From assembly GCF_014334135.1 (NCBI RefSeq), contig NZ_CP060497.1:62001-126000 (forward strand): DNA of 64,000 bases, given 5' to 3'. Below are positions 20,117 through 28,292 of the stretch, piece by piece; within the stretch, counting starts at the first letter, position 1, and every line of letters starts with the position of its first letter. Source of the DNA: Olivibacter sp. SDN3 (GTDB taxonomy: Bacteria > Bacteroidota > Bacteroidia > Sphingobacteriales > Sphingobacteriaceae). The notes under the pieces are model-generated. The model saw only the letters and a program-made list of their open reading frames with translations, did not search any database and was not told the DNA's origin. The position numbers and the translations under genes are program-made.

Positions 20117-20275
20117 ATGTTTGACCTAACAAAACAGATTAGGCAAGGAATGAAAGCAACTGGCTTTCAGGCGATTTTTAGTCTAAAAAACGGACGGTCG
20201 TGTGTAAGAGTTTTACTTAAAAGACCTTTTCTACAAACTCATCAACATATTACCCAACAATTAAACGGACAATAA
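20117..20275 (+). CDS. Possible 52-residue small ORF upstream of dacB
   Basis: ATG at 20,117, stop two bases before the dacB start codon. The product is basic (MFDLTKQIRQGMKATGF...) with no recognisable domain. Tight spacing to dacB suggests either a leader peptide or a fortuitous frame. I do not recognise it. Confidence 0.3.
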   Translation: MFDLTKQIRQGMKATGFQAIFSLKNGRSCVRVLLKRPFLQTHQHITQQLNGQ

Positions 20276-20277
20276 AA

Positions 20278-21591
20278 ATGAAAAAATGCATTTTTTACTT
20301 TTTTGGAATATTGATTTTCAACCCATTCGCTACTTTAGCGCAAAACGCTCGACAGCTAAAAAACTTGATTCATAATTCCGAAATTCTAAATGATCATTTC
20401 ACGGGTTTCGCGTTATACGATTGCGAAAAAGAAGAGATGGTTTATAGCCAAAATGCCGACAAACATTTTACTCCTGCATCTAATACCAAAATTTTTACTT
20501 TATATACTGCCTTAAATATGCTGGGCGATTCCATTCCTTCCATAAGATATACGATACGTGGAGATTCACTCATTTTTTGGGGTACCGGAGATCCTACATT
20601 GTACAGAAAAGATTTCAACTCTGACAAGGTTCACTATTTTTTAAAAAATGCTCCACAGAAACTTTATCTCGCTTATGACAATTATGAAGGAAATTTTTAT
20701 GGTCGAGGGTGGCCTTACGGCGACTATGACGCCTACTATCAAGCAGAAATCAGTTCCCTTCCAGTTGGCGGCAATCTGGTTACCTTCTCCACCGATAGTC
20801 AATCCATCGCACTTAATATTTATCCTCGTTATTTTAGCAGATTTTTAACCTGTGATTACAACTTTCATTCGTCCAGTTATAAGATAAAGAGATCGCTTAC
20901 AAAAAATACCTTCACGCACCCTGACCTTCATCCAGAACACAATTTTGAACAACAGGTACCTTTCAAGACCACGGCCCTTCTAACCAAAACACTACTTGAA
21001 GACACATTGAAAAGACCCATTCAAATAGTAAACATTTCCACACCTGTAAACGCCCACACGATTTACAACGAAGAGTCTGACACTGTATATCGGGCCTTGA
21101 TGTTGCCGAGCGACAATTTCATTGCAGAGCAGCTACTTTTAGTATGTTCCTCAACCATAGGCGATACACTAAGCGCAACGAAAGCTATCGAATATAGTAA
21201 AGAGCACTTTTTAAAAGATCTGCCTCACACAATTAACTGGGCCGATGGTTCTGGACTTTCACGTATGAATCTTTTCACTCCCGAAAGCATTATTGCGTTG
21301 TTGAAAAAAGTGGAACAGAACGTCAGTGATACCGCACGCCTACACCGTATATTTCCTACCGGAGGACTTACGGGTACATTAAAGAACGCATACAAAACAG
21401 ACCAAGGTGAAGCTTTTGTTTGGGCCAAAACAGGTTCCTTAAATGCTGTTCATAATCAGAGTGGCTACTTAATTACCAGAAAAGGCAAACGGTTTATTTA
21501 CTCGTTTATGAATAATAATTTTGTTAGACCCACTTCTGAAATACGCGAGGAAATGGTTAGGATTATCACTGCAATAAGAAATCGTTACTAA
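20278..21591 (+). CDS. dacB: D-alanyl-D-alanine carboxypeptidase/endopeptidase (PBP4 family)
   Basis: Periplasmic class C penicillin-binding protein of 437 residues, trimming or cleaving D-Ala cross-links in peptidoglycan. A signal peptide (about 1-21, ending FATLAQ) precedes the catalytic motif SNTK (in FTPASNTKIF, about residue 64), the SGLSRMN motif and KTG in WAKTGSLNAV near the C-terminus. The large insert between the first two motifs is typical of family S13. It converges with a 4-bp overlap on the PDZ protease gene. Confidence 0.93.
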   Translation: MKKCIFYFFGILIFNPFATLAQNARQLKNLIHNSEILNDHFTGFALYDCEKEEMVYSQNADKHFTPASNTKIFTLYTALNMLGDSIPSIRYTIRGDSLIFWGTGDPTLYRKDFNSDKVHYFLKNAPQKLYLAYDNYEGNFYGRGWPYGDYDAYYQAEISSLPVGGNLVTFSTDSQSIALNIYPRYFSRFLTCDYNFHSSSYKIKRSLTKNTFTHPDLHPEHNFEQQVPFKTTALLTKTLLEDTLKRPIQIVNISTPVNAHTIYNEESDTVYRALMLPSDNFIAEQLLLVCSSTIGDTLSATKAIEYSKEHFLKDLPHTINWADGSGLSRMNLFTPESIIALLKKVEQNVSDTARLHRIFPTGGLTGTLKNAYKTDQGEAFVWAKTGSLNAVHNQSGYLITRKGKRFIYSFMNNNFVRPTSEIREEMVRIITAIRNRY

Positions 21592-22790
21592 ATCACCTGG
21601 CGTATACTCTTGATCTTCATTTTGAGCAAATGTAGTTCCTCTTCACGACGAATTAATAGTGTAACTGTTTTCTTGGCTCTTTGCAGCGCTTTTTTATAAG
21701 CACTAAAATCCATGGAGAAATTGTTGTCCACGGCAAGCAAAAGGTCGTCCTTCTTCAGCCCCGCTATATCAGCTGGAGAACCTTTGATAACACTTCCTAT
21801 CACGATATTGCTATCTATTAATAGTAGATCAAGTCCGGAATATGCATAATCAAAGCGGTCACGATAACTTTTATTAGGTGTTAAATGTATATCACCCTTT
21901 GCGTAATTGTAGATCATATTAAATCTTCTGAGAATGTCGTTACCAATCAGCCCTCCAAGATAAGGGTAAGAAGTAACATCGAATACGTCATCAAAAATCA
22001 ATGTAGGCACGTGTCTAAACCGGTAAGGACCAAACCTAAGTTGTTTTATAACGGTAAGTTGCATCTCAATCTTTCCACCAAGCCCATGCCCTTCCTTCGG
22101 CCAAAGTTTTCTATTCCAGGAGAGTAATGTACTATCTTCAACAAACTCTTTAGAAAGCATTACACAAACACCCGCTCCAATATCATGTAAAAACCGGGCA
22201 TTTACCTCATGTTTATCTCGTAAAGTTGCTCCCTGCACAACTAGGCTTTTTATATTAGGTTTGAGCAAAAACCCTCCTTTAGGATAACGTAGTGTACCTT
22301 GAGAACATAACTCGATGTAATGTTCATCATAGTCAATTTTTACGATGTACCTACTGAATACTGAATAACCAATAATCCCATCCACCCTTACACCATATAT
22401 ACTTGACAGAAAAGAATAGTCGTTAATATGGAAATTCAAGCTATCTACAGTATACTCTGGAAAGTTAAGACTTTTGTTATAGAGGTAGCTAACTTCTCTA
22501 ACGCCCGCTACCCCCCTTATACGCACAGATGTGGGGGTGGGTTGAAGATCTAGATGATCAACAAGCGTAGAATCGAGTGAAATCCCTCCGCTGCCCGTAT
22601 CCAAAATAAAATTTAGCGAATCCGGATGGTTATCCAATGTTGCTTTAAGGACAATTACACCGCCTGTTAACGTAGTGAAAGGAATTTTACTCAACACTTG
22701 AGACGGCGAGGGCACGATCTCCTCCTGTGCATAAGCTCGACAACTGAATAGAATAATAAACCCATAAACAAACAACAGTTTGGCCTTCAT
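21588..22790 (-). CDS. Retropepsin-like aspartyl protease with PDZ domain
   Basis: A 400-residue secreted or periplasmic protein with signal peptide MKAKLLFVYGFIILFSCRAYAQ. Two aspartyl-protease-like lobes follow: the first has ILDTGSGGISLD (catalytic D-T-G at about 63-65), the second FLHDIGAGVCVML, a degenerate DTG (D-I-G). A C-terminal PDZ domain (about 320-390) reads IGSVIKGSPADIAGLKKDDLLLAV. Such protease-PDZ proteins are common in Bacteroidota, and their substrates are mostly unknown. The second-lobe DIG may make this an atypical or inactive form. Confidence 0.85.
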   Translation of the reverse strand: MKAKLLFVYGFIILFSCRAYAQEEIVPSPSQVLSKIPFTTLTGGVIVLKATLDNHPDSLNFILDTGSGGISLDSTLVDHLDLQPTPTSVRIRGVAGVREVSYLYNKSLNFPEYTVDSLNFHINDYSFLSSIYGVRVDGIIGYSVFSRYIVKIDYDEHYIELCSQGTLRYPKGGFLLKPNIKSLVVQGATLRDKHEVNARFLHDIGAGVCVMLSKEFVEDSTLLSWNRKLWPKEGHGLGGKIEMQLTVIKQLRFGPYRFRHVPTLIFDDVFDVTSYPYLGGLIGNDILRRFNMIYNYAKGDIHLTPNKSYRDRFDYAYSGLDLLLIDSNIVIGSVIKGSPADIAGLKKDDLLLAVDNNFSMDFSAYKKALQRAKKTVTLLIRREEELHLLKMKIKSIRQVI

Positions 22791-22842
22791 ACGGTTTCAA
22801 ATGGTTAGCTGTATTAAAGTTATGGAAAACTGGAAAGATATC

Positions 22843-22885
22843 AAAAAAAAACAGGCCATTAATCGGGGAGACTAATGACCTGTTT
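22843..22885 (-). terminator. Rho-independent terminator of the barrel gene
   Basis: On the minus strand, AACAGGTCATTA pairs with TAATGGCCTGTT (one mismatch) followed by nine T. It lies about 130 bp past the stop of the outer-membrane barrel gene and before the PDZ protease gene on the same strand. Confidence 0.7.
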
Positions 22886-23018
22886 ACCAATTATAAACCT
22901 AAATTATGAAAGTGCAAATATACTCATAAAATTTATAATATCAAAATCTCTTAAAGATACCAGTACTTTTTAAAAAAAGAATAAAAGATTTTCCCGAATT
23001 TCAACTGTTCAAACTGAT

Positions 23019-23591
23019 TTACAGAATCCTGAAACCAACTGTTAACGTATACATTCCAGTACGTTGCTCCAATAGCTCATTAAATTTTGTAAATCCTCTA
23101 TTATAACGGGCATCAAGTGTAATGCTTCCCAAATCAACCCCCACATTAAAAACACCTCCCATATTAAATCGCTCATATTCAGTACCATTTATTTCAATGG
23201 GCTTATTCAAACTGTAGCTAAAGTCAGGACCTATTGAAACTCGAATGTTCATCTGAGCATCGTCAATAAGCTTATACCCGATCATCAATGGCACATTTAA
23301 CTGGTTAAACTTTGGGTTAAACTTCTCGCCCTGAAAAATGAATTCACTGGAAAAGCGCGTATAATTTATTTCAGGCTGAAAAAAAAGTGTTTGTCCTATT
23401 CTACCAAAAGCGCCTACCGTAAACCCTACTTTCCCTTTTTCTTCGTTTACCTCATTATGACCAGCATATAAGTTGGTATAATTAGCTCCCGCTTTGACAC
23501 CAAAGGTTAAATTCTCCGTTTGAGCAGCAATATGATTACCCGCACAAAAAAACACGCCTGAAATTACGGCTAATAGCTTTAATATTTTCAT
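23019..23591 (-). CDS. Outer-membrane beta-barrel protein (PorT-like)
   Basis: A 190-residue protein with signal peptide MKILKLLAVISGVFFCAG...AAQ, then alternating amphipathic strands such as LTFGVKAGANYTNLY, KVGFTVGAFGRI and LFFQPEINYTRF, ending in an aromatic/hydrophobic TVGFRIL strand as barrels do. I chose the start at 23,591 because the longer frame adds a non-signal-like extension. The small eight-strand porin family is common in this phylum, and its function is unknown. Confidence 0.85.
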   Translation of the reverse strand: MKILKLLAVISGVFFCAGNHIAAQTENLTFGVKAGANYTNLYAGHNEVNEEKGKVGFTVGAFGRIGQTLFFQPEINYTRFSSEFIFQGEKFNPKFNQLNVPLMIGYKLIDDAQMNIRVSIGPDFSYSLNKPIEINGTEYERFNMGGVFNVGVDLGSITLDARYNRGFTKFNELLEQRTGMYTLTVGFRIL

Positions 23592-23757
23592 TTTTTTGTT
23601 GATTAAATTCATAGCTATGACAGCCAACACGCATACTGCCCCTACCTTGCTTTTTTATTTTTTGGATGCTCAATCAAAAATAACGGGCATAAACTTTATT
23701 GACGCATCATATTTCCACCTGGAAACCAACACATAACACTTTTTTTTATTTTAATTT

Positions 23758-23787
23758 TTTGAAATTTAAAATGGATATATATCTTTG
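23758..23787 (+). promoter_or_regulatory. Promoter of tRNA-Glu
   Basis: TTTG (23,758-23,761), an 18-bp spacer and TATCTTTG (23,780-23,787). This is the same -7 octamer as the tRNA-Arg promoter. Confidence 0.7.
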
Positions 23788-23828
23788 CAAACCGAAAAAC
23801 GAATACGTATTTCTAGAAAAGAAAAAAT

Positions 23829-23900
23829 GGCCCGTTCGTCTAGGGGTTAGGACGCCAGATTTTCATTCTGGAAACAGGGGTTCGATTCCCCTACGGGCTA
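23829..23900 (+). tRNA. tRNA-Glu(TTC), island integration target
   Basis: A 72-nt cloverleaf. The acceptor stem GGCCCGT pairs with ACGGGCT (one G-U pair), the anticodon loop ATTTTCATT has anticodon TTC, and the T-arm is AGGGG-TTCGATT-CCCCT. The last 22 bases are duplicated at 39,589-39,610, so the gene stays intact after island insertion. Confidence 0.95.
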
Positions 23901-23901
23901 C
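23879..23901 (+). repeat. attL: 3' end of tRNA-Glu
   Basis: GGTTCGATTCCCCTACGGGC plus TAC, identical to 39,589-39,611 in direct orientation. It covers the T-arm and 3' acceptor strand of tRNA-Glu, the usual crossover site for tyrosine recombinases. Confidence 0.9.
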
Positions 23902-23923
23902 ACATCTTGAAGTCAAAACATAC

Positions 23924-23957
23924 AAAAGCCTGCAAATTAAACGTTTGCGGGCTTTTT
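23924..23957 (+). terminator. Terminator just inside the island
   Basis: AAAAGCCTGCAAA pairs with TTTGCGGGCTTTT (one T-G pair), followed by a T-run. It replaces the original tRNA-Glu terminator, which was pushed to the far side of the island (39,643-39,678). Confidence 0.75.
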
Positions 23958-23999
23958 GTTTTTTACAGCATCCTGATTCATTCAATTATTCGCATAAAA

Positions 24000-24073
24000 C
24001 CAGTGAGTAATTCAGTGAGTCAATTCCCCGCATACCTTTACTCACTGGAAACGTTGTAACGAATTGTAAGACA
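24000..24073. repeat. Candidate arm-type recombinase sites near attL
   Basis: CCAGTGAGT at 24,000-24,008, a second CAGTGAGT at 24,013-24,020, an inverted copy ACTCACTGG at 24,040-24,048, and TTGTAAGACA at 24,064-24,073. CCAGTGAGT and TTGTAAGACA both recur close to attR (39,518-39,526 and 39,554-39,563). Function as integrase or excisionase binding sites is inferred. Confidence 0.45.
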
Positions 24074-24149
24074 ACGTGTTCAACCATTGAACATCTTGAC
24101 CACGCAAGGCTGCAAGGCTAATTTTGTTTCACTTAAATGATGTATTATC

Positions 24150-25391
24150 ATGAGTACAAATTATTCCTTGCTCTTCTACTTGAAGAAGCCCAAAAATTAT
24201 GCAGGTGGTGCCAAACCCATCTACATGCGCATCACCGTGGCCGGTGAACCTAAGGAAGTGTCCACCGGCCGCGAATGCGACCCCGTACGCTGGAACGCCA
24301 AGGCCAATCGTGCAAAGGGTACCAAAGAGGATATCCGTGGCCTGAACGCCTACCTCGACACGATGGAACGAAAGGTGGCCGATGCCCATCTGCAACTCGT
24401 AAAGGACGGCGCGGAAATCACCGCCGACTCGCTGAAACTGAAATACCTTGGCAAAGACGTGCAACGGCGGTATTTGATGGAAACGTTTACCGAACACAAC
24501 CGGAAAATGGAAGCATTGCTGGGCAAGGGCTTCAAACCCAACACGCTGAAAGGCTACAACACTTCGGTGGGACATCTTACCGCATACCTATTGAAATGCC
24601 ACGGCGAAACGGACATCGACATCCGGTGCATTGACCATGCCTTCATCACGGGTTATGAGTTTTTCCTGCGCTCGGACATGGCGTGCAGCGCGGTGTCGGC
24701 GGCCAAGTACATGAAGCACCTGCGCAAAATCGTCAACCTGTGCATCGCCCACCGATGGATTACGGAAAATCCCTTTGCGTTTTACAAGACAAAGGCCAAA
24801 CCAAGGGAAAAGGAATTCCTTACGCCCGATGAATTGGACAGGGTAGCCAAAAAGGAGTTCAGCATACCAAGGCTCGCCCATGTGCGCGACATCTTCGTGT
24901 TCTGCTGCTACACGGGGCTGTCATACGCCGATGTGCGGAAACTGCAAAAGACGGACATCGCAAAGGGCATCGATGGCAGGCTATGGGTATTGACCAGCCG
25001 TGAGAAAACGGAAACTTCCTCCAACATCCCCTTGCTGCCGCAAGCCTTTGAAATCATCGAACGCTATGCGGACTATCCGCCATGCGTGGCAAAGGGGCTG
25101 GTGCTTCCAGTATTGAGCAACCAAAAGATGAACAGCTACCTGAAAGAGATTGCCGACCTGTGCGGCATCACCAAAAAGCTGACATTCCACATGGCGCGAC
25201 ACACATTCGCCACCACGGTGACACTGGCCAACAACGTGCCCATCGAAACGGTTTCCAAAATGCTGGGGCATACCAACATCAAGACCACCCAGCACTATGC
25301 CAAGCTGCTGGACACGCGGATTGGCAGCGATATGGAGAAACTAAAAGAAAAGTTAGGATTCCGTACAAACATTTCGTTATCGGCTCATTAA
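24150..25391 (+). CDS. Tyrosine recombinase (island integrase)
   Basis: A 413-residue site-specific integrase of the Bacteroidota conjugative-element type. An N-terminal arm-binding domain (LLFYLKKPKNYAGGAKPIYMRITV, about 7-30) is followed by a SAM-like core-binding domain (about 108-212) and the catalytic domain. Catalytic residues: Lys286 (SREKTET), H347-x-x-R350-H351 (HMARH), H374 (LGHTN) and Tyr383 (QHYAK). The usual first Arg is replaced, since the motif reads TGLSYADV, as in CTnDOT-like integrases. It lies 249 bp from attL and points into the island. The stop codon falls inside the left copy of the repeat flanking the fic gene. Confidence 0.93.
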   Translation: MSTNYSLLFYLKKPKNYAGGAKPIYMRITVAGEPKEVSTGRECDPVRWNAKANRAKGTKEDIRGLNAYLDTMERKVADAHLQLVKDGAEITADSLKLKYLGKDVQRRYLMETFTEHNRKMEALLGKGFKPNTLKGYNTSVGHLTAYLLKCHGETDIDIRCIDHAFITGYEFFLRSDMACSAVSAAKYMKHLRKIVNLCIAHRWITENPFAFYKTKAKPREKEFLTPDELDRVAKKEFSIPRLAHVRDIFVFCCYTGLSYADVRKLQKTDIAKGIDGRLWVLTSREKTETSSNIPLLPQAFEIIERYADYPPCVAKGLVLPVLSNQKMNSYLKEIADLCGITKKLTFHMARHTFATTVTLANNVPIETVSKMLGHTNIKTTQHYAKLLDTRIGSDMEKLKEKLGFRTNISLSAH

Positions 25392-25420
25392 CGGTTCTTA
25401 TTAGCTCATATCGGCTCATT
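25379..25420. repeat. Left copy of the direct repeat flanking fic
   Basis: ATCGGCTCATTAACGG... to ...ATCGGCTCATT, 42 bp, matching 26,495-26,536 at 37 positions. Each copy has an inner direct repeat of ATCGGCTCA. It overlaps the last codons of the integrase. Confidence 0.85.
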
Positions 25421-25448
25421 ATTAAGTTCTTTTTTATAAATTTGTGTC

Positions 25449-26492
25449 ATGAGCAAAGTAAGTGTACATACTGAATTTCTTGATATCAATTGGAAACTGA
25501 TAGTCCTTATCAGTGAAATTGATAGGTTCGATGCCTCTTGGAAAGCCATTGAACGGAGAGAGGGGCAAAGCCTGAAAGAGCTTAAATCAATCGCTACGGT
25601 TAGAAGTGTTGGGGCTTCAACCCGTATTGAGGGCTCCAAACTAACGGATGAAGAAGTCGATATTCTTCTTAAGAACATGGACATCTCAAAACTTCAAGAG
25701 CGGGATGAGCAAGAAGTCGTCGGATATTATGAGGCCTTGGACGTCATTGATGAAAATTTTGAAGAAATTCCGGTGACTGAAAACGGTTTAAAAAACCTAC
25801 ATAATGTTCTTTTGAAATATAGTGAAAAAGATAGATGGCATAGGGGAAACTATAAGCAGCACTCCAATGCTGTTGAAGCGAATATGCCTGACGGAACAAC
25901 ACAGATAATATTTCAAACCACCGCACCGGGATTTCCCACAGAAGACGCGATGCGCGAATTAATGACATGGCATGATGCCGACAAGGATACACATCCTTTG
26001 GTTAAGTGTGCGCTTTTTTGCTATGATTTCGTATCTATCCATCCCTTTCAGGATGGAAACGGGAGGTTAAGCCGCTTGCTTGCTACGCTGCTTTTACGCA
26101 AATATGGGTATAAATGGATACGATATGTAAGTTTTGAACACGAAATCGAGAGTCAAAAAAATGAGTATTACAGGGTTTTAAGGACTTGCCAATCCCAAAG
26201 GCCGGGAGAGGATATCACGCCGTGGGTCATGTTTTTTCTGACGAGTTTGAAGAATGTTCAGGAGTCGTTGATGCTGAAGCTCGAAACCCATGGAGTACAA
26301 CAGGCCATCTCACAAAGGGAAAGACATTTGTTGACCATAATTGAGGCAAATCCGGGTATAAAAACCAGCGACATGGCGAAAAAACTTGGTGTTTCAAGTG
26401 CAACAGTGAAAAGGATGTTGGACAGTCTTTTGTCGGCAAAACTGATAGAAAGACACGGAATCGGCCCCGGGTCTTATTATACACTGTTATAG
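25449..26492 (+). CDS. Fic-domain protein with N-terminal self-inhibitory motif and C-terminal winged helix
   Basis: A 347-residue Fic protein, predicted to transfer AMP (or another nucleotide moiety) to a protein hydroxyl. The Fic core (about 90-215) has the complete active-site loop HPFQDGNGRLSR (198-209, catalytic His198). The inhibitory motif S-x-x-x-E-G occurs as STRIEG (57-62) ahead of the core, which makes it a class II, self-inhibited Fic. The C-terminal 65 residues form a winged helix (IKTSDMAKKLGVSSATVKRMLDSL), suggesting DNA binding or autoregulation. No antitoxin gene is adjacent, as expected when inhibition is internal. The gene is bracketed by 42-bp imperfect direct repeats. The target is unknown. 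Confidence 0.92.
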   Translation: MSKVSVHTEFLDINWKLIVLISEIDRFDASWKAIERREGQSLKELKSIATVRSVGASTRIEGSKLTDEEVDILLKNMDISKLQERDEQEVVGYYEALDVIDENFEEIPVTENGLKNLHNVLLKYSEKDRWHRGNYKQHSNAVEANMPDGTTQIIFQTTAPGFPTEDAMRELMTWHDADKDTHPLVKCALFCYDFVSIHPFQDGNGRLSRLLATLLLRKYGYKWIRYVSFEHEIESQKNEYYRVLRTCQSQRPGEDITPWVMFFLTSLKNVQESLMLKLETHGVQQAISQRERHLLTIIEANPGIKTSDMAKKLGVSSATVKRMLDSLLSAKLIERHGIGPGSYYTLL

Positions 26493-26494
26493 TC

Positions 26495-26536
26495 ATCGGC
26501 TCACTATTGGTTCTTACTGGCTCATATCGGCTCATT
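26495..26536. repeat. Right copy of the direct repeat flanking fic
   Basis: ATCGGCTCACTATTGG... to ...ATCGGCTCATT, starting two bases after the fic stop codon. It differs from the left copy at five positions. Confidence 0.85.
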
Positions 26537-26615
26537 TCAGACACCGTGTTTCTAAATCTGCACACACCAAGGCATTTTCACCGCTTAGGCCACCGAACGC
26601 AAGGCTGGGGAATCG

Positions 26616-26689
26616 GGTCAAGGGCGCCGGAGGGCAAAGGCCTGCGGGAGGGGGCGTTTATATACCCTTGACCTTTCCCACGCCGTGGG
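26616..26689. other. GC-rich inverted repeats downstream of the relaxase gene
   Basis: GGTCAAGGG (26,616-26,624) pairs with CCCTTGACC (26,665-26,673), and the palindrome CCCACGCCGTGGG follows at 26,677-26,689. They lie in the 200-bp gap between fic and the relaxase stop. They could be a terminator-like structure or part of a transfer origin. No nick-site consensus was recognised. Confidence 0.35.
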
Positions 26690-26740
26690 TAATTTTGGCC
26701 GGGCGGTGCAAAGGCCGGATGTTTTCACCCATCGGTAAAC

Positions 26741-27727
26741 TCACCGCCTGATACCCCGTGACTGCGCTTTCTTTTTCCGTTTGCGCCGCTTCTCCTCCTC
26801 CTCGATGGGGCTTTGCTGCTCACCCGCTCCCTCCACCGGAGCCATCAGTAACCCCAATAGGTCGGCAGCCATACTGCCCGTGGTGGTCAGCATTTCGCCC
26901 ACGCTTTCGAACATGCCTTGGGCAACATCATGCGCCAGCTCCATTGCCAACGGCTGACCCTGCGGATGCCGCTTCGTTAATTCCGTGAGCGTGTGCATCT
27001 GCGCTTTCTGCTGTGCGGTGCCGTTCTTCATCGTATTGGCATATTGCAGGCTGTCTTTCAGGTTACGCTCGAAGTCGAACAGTTCATCGAACAGCGTCTC
27101 GCCCGACTGCTTGAACGCGGTGCGGTCGAACTGCCCCAGCTTCTGCGAATGGGCTTTGTTTTTGCCACGTGACGTATTCTGCGGGCTTAGCTTGATTTTA
27201 TTGGTGATATCCTTGCGGCTCACGATGATTTGGACGTGCATCTGCCGCCCCTCCTTGCGTTCGCCTTTTCTCTTTAGCCCGCTTTTCACTTCCTTGTCGT
27301 TGTGGCTGTAATAGCGGTGGTTTTCCAGTTTGCCGAACCAAAGCAAATCCCTGTGACTTTCGATGCCGGGGCGTTTGAAGTTACGGGCATACTCGTCCAT
27401 TATCCTCGTGGCAAATTCCTTTAGCTTTTCCCGTGCCCCGTCCTCGCCGTATTTGGACACGAAGTGCGCCAGTTCCTTTTGGCTGGGGCTGACGTTGATG
27501 AGGAAGAATTTGCTGTCGTCCCTGCCCAGCTTGGCCACGTTGCGGTCGATGCCCGTCCGCACCTCGTGGGGTTTGATGTCGTTGGCCGTTCCATTGAACC
27601 AACGCTCCGGCTTATTTTCCATCCCGTTTTCCGGCTGCATCCGGTTTTCCTTTTCGAGGTAATGTACCAGCGCACCGCTGCTGCCCTTGTTGTCGCCCGT
27701 TTCCGACTTGGTGATGTTGATGTACAT
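26741..27727 (-). CDS. DUF5712-family mobilisation protein / putative relaxase
   Basis: A 328-residue protein beginning MYINITKSETGDNKGSSGALVHYLEKE, the conserved start of the DUF5712 family found in Bacteroidota mobilisable elements. Notable segments are FFLINVSPSQKEL, LLWFGKLENHRYYSHNDKEV and GRQMHVQIIVSRKD (about 165-178, a His-hydrophobic strand as in nicking enzymes), then an alpha-helical region and a strongly basic C-terminus (KRRKRKKKAQSRGIRR). It probably nicks or helps nick the transfer origin. It starts 4 bp after the stop of the bfmA-like C-terminal fragment, the normal neighbour order. Confidence 0.82.
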   Translation of the reverse strand: MYINITKSETGDNKGSSGALVHYLEKENRMQPENGMENKPERWFNGTANDIKPHEVRTGIDRNVAKLGRDDSKFFLINVSPSQKELAHFVSKYGEDGAREKLKEFATRIMDEYARNFKRPGIESHRDLLWFGKLENHRYYSHNDKEVKSGLKRKGERKEGRQMHVQIIVSRKDITNKIKLSPQNTSRGKNKAHSQKLGQFDRTAFKQSGETLFDELFDFERNLKDSLQYANTMKNGTAQQKAQMHTLTELTKRHPQGQPLAMELAHDVAQGMFESVGEMLTTTGSMAADLLGLLMAPVEGAGEQQSPIEEEEKRRKRKKKAQSRGIRR

Positions 27728-27730
27728 ACG

Positions 27731-27903
27731 TTACAGATTATCCAACGATTGCCTTGCATGCTTGGCCAGTTCTTCTTTTTTAGCTGCCGATACAGGCCAG
27801 CCCAAGGCTTCACGCTGGGTGATGTAGTAGTCCAGTACCTGCCGGAACCTGGACTTCAATGTTTCCCTTTCCCGAATGTTGCCAAGTATCTTTTTCAGCG
27901 TGC
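27731..27903 (-). pseudogene. BfmA/BtgA-like mobilisation protein, C-terminal part (split by IS)
   Basis: The minus strand from the IS boundary is open without a start: TLKKILGNIREREТ-like start then RFRQVLDYYITQREALGWPV and ending ARQSLDNL, stop at 27,731-27,733. It matches the C-terminal part expected for BfmA/BtgA mobilisation proteins. The N-terminal part is on the plus strand at 30,117-30,501. The two halves join in frame (...LKLVDG + TLKKIL...) if one copy of the 3-bp duplication GCA is removed. Confidence 0.85.
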
Positions 27904-27960
27904 TGGAGTTGCTACCTTTAAAGCGAGACAGATTTAGACAGTAATTTTAAATTTGTAGAA

Positions 27961-28260
27961 ATGCATAGAAAATTTGATGATTCGTTTAAGATAATGGCGG
28001 TCGATTTGAGCGTTGTTAAGGGATCTGTAGCCGATGTAGCTAAGGAATTAGACATAGACCCCAGTTTACTGAGTAAATGGCGTAGAAATCCACGTTATAA
28101 TGGGAATAAGGTTTTACCTGACAATCCCAAGATCAGTCCGGAGGAGCAGGAGTTAAGGATTTTACGCAAGAAATTAAGAGATACAGAATTAGAACGCGAT
28201 ATCTTAAAAAAGGCCATAGCCATCTTCTCCAGGGGAGACGGTCCATATACCGGTTCATAA
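27961..28260 (+). CDS. IS3-family OrfA
   Basis: A 99-residue helix-turn-helix protein (MHRKFDDSFKIMAVDLSVVKGSVADVAKELDIDPSLLSKW) with a leucine-zipper-like tail (LRILRKKLRDTELERDILKKA). It recognises the IS ends and forms the N-terminal part of the fused transposase. A slippery A-AAA-AAG heptamer lies near its 3' end at 28,206-28,212. Confidence 0.92.
   Translation: MHRKFDDSFKIMAVDLSVVKGSVADVAKELDIDPSLLSKWRRNPRYNGNKVLPDNPKISPEEQELRILRKKLRDTELERDILKKAIAIFSRGDGPYTGS
28206..28212 (+). promoter_or_regulatory. Programmed -1 frameshift site of the IS
   Basis: A_AAA_AAG in the OrfA zero frame. After a -1 slip the reading frame is open straight into OrfB (GHSHLLQGRRSIYRFI...), as in other IS3-family elements. 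The same site exists in copy 2 on the minus strand. Confidence 0.75.
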
Positions 28261-28292
28261 AGGAGAACCGAGAAGTATATTCCGTAGAGAAG

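Noticed and set aside
24129-24575. 148-codon frame opposite the integrase
   Set aside because: Arises from GC-rich codon use on the other strand. The integrase frame has full catalytic motifs.
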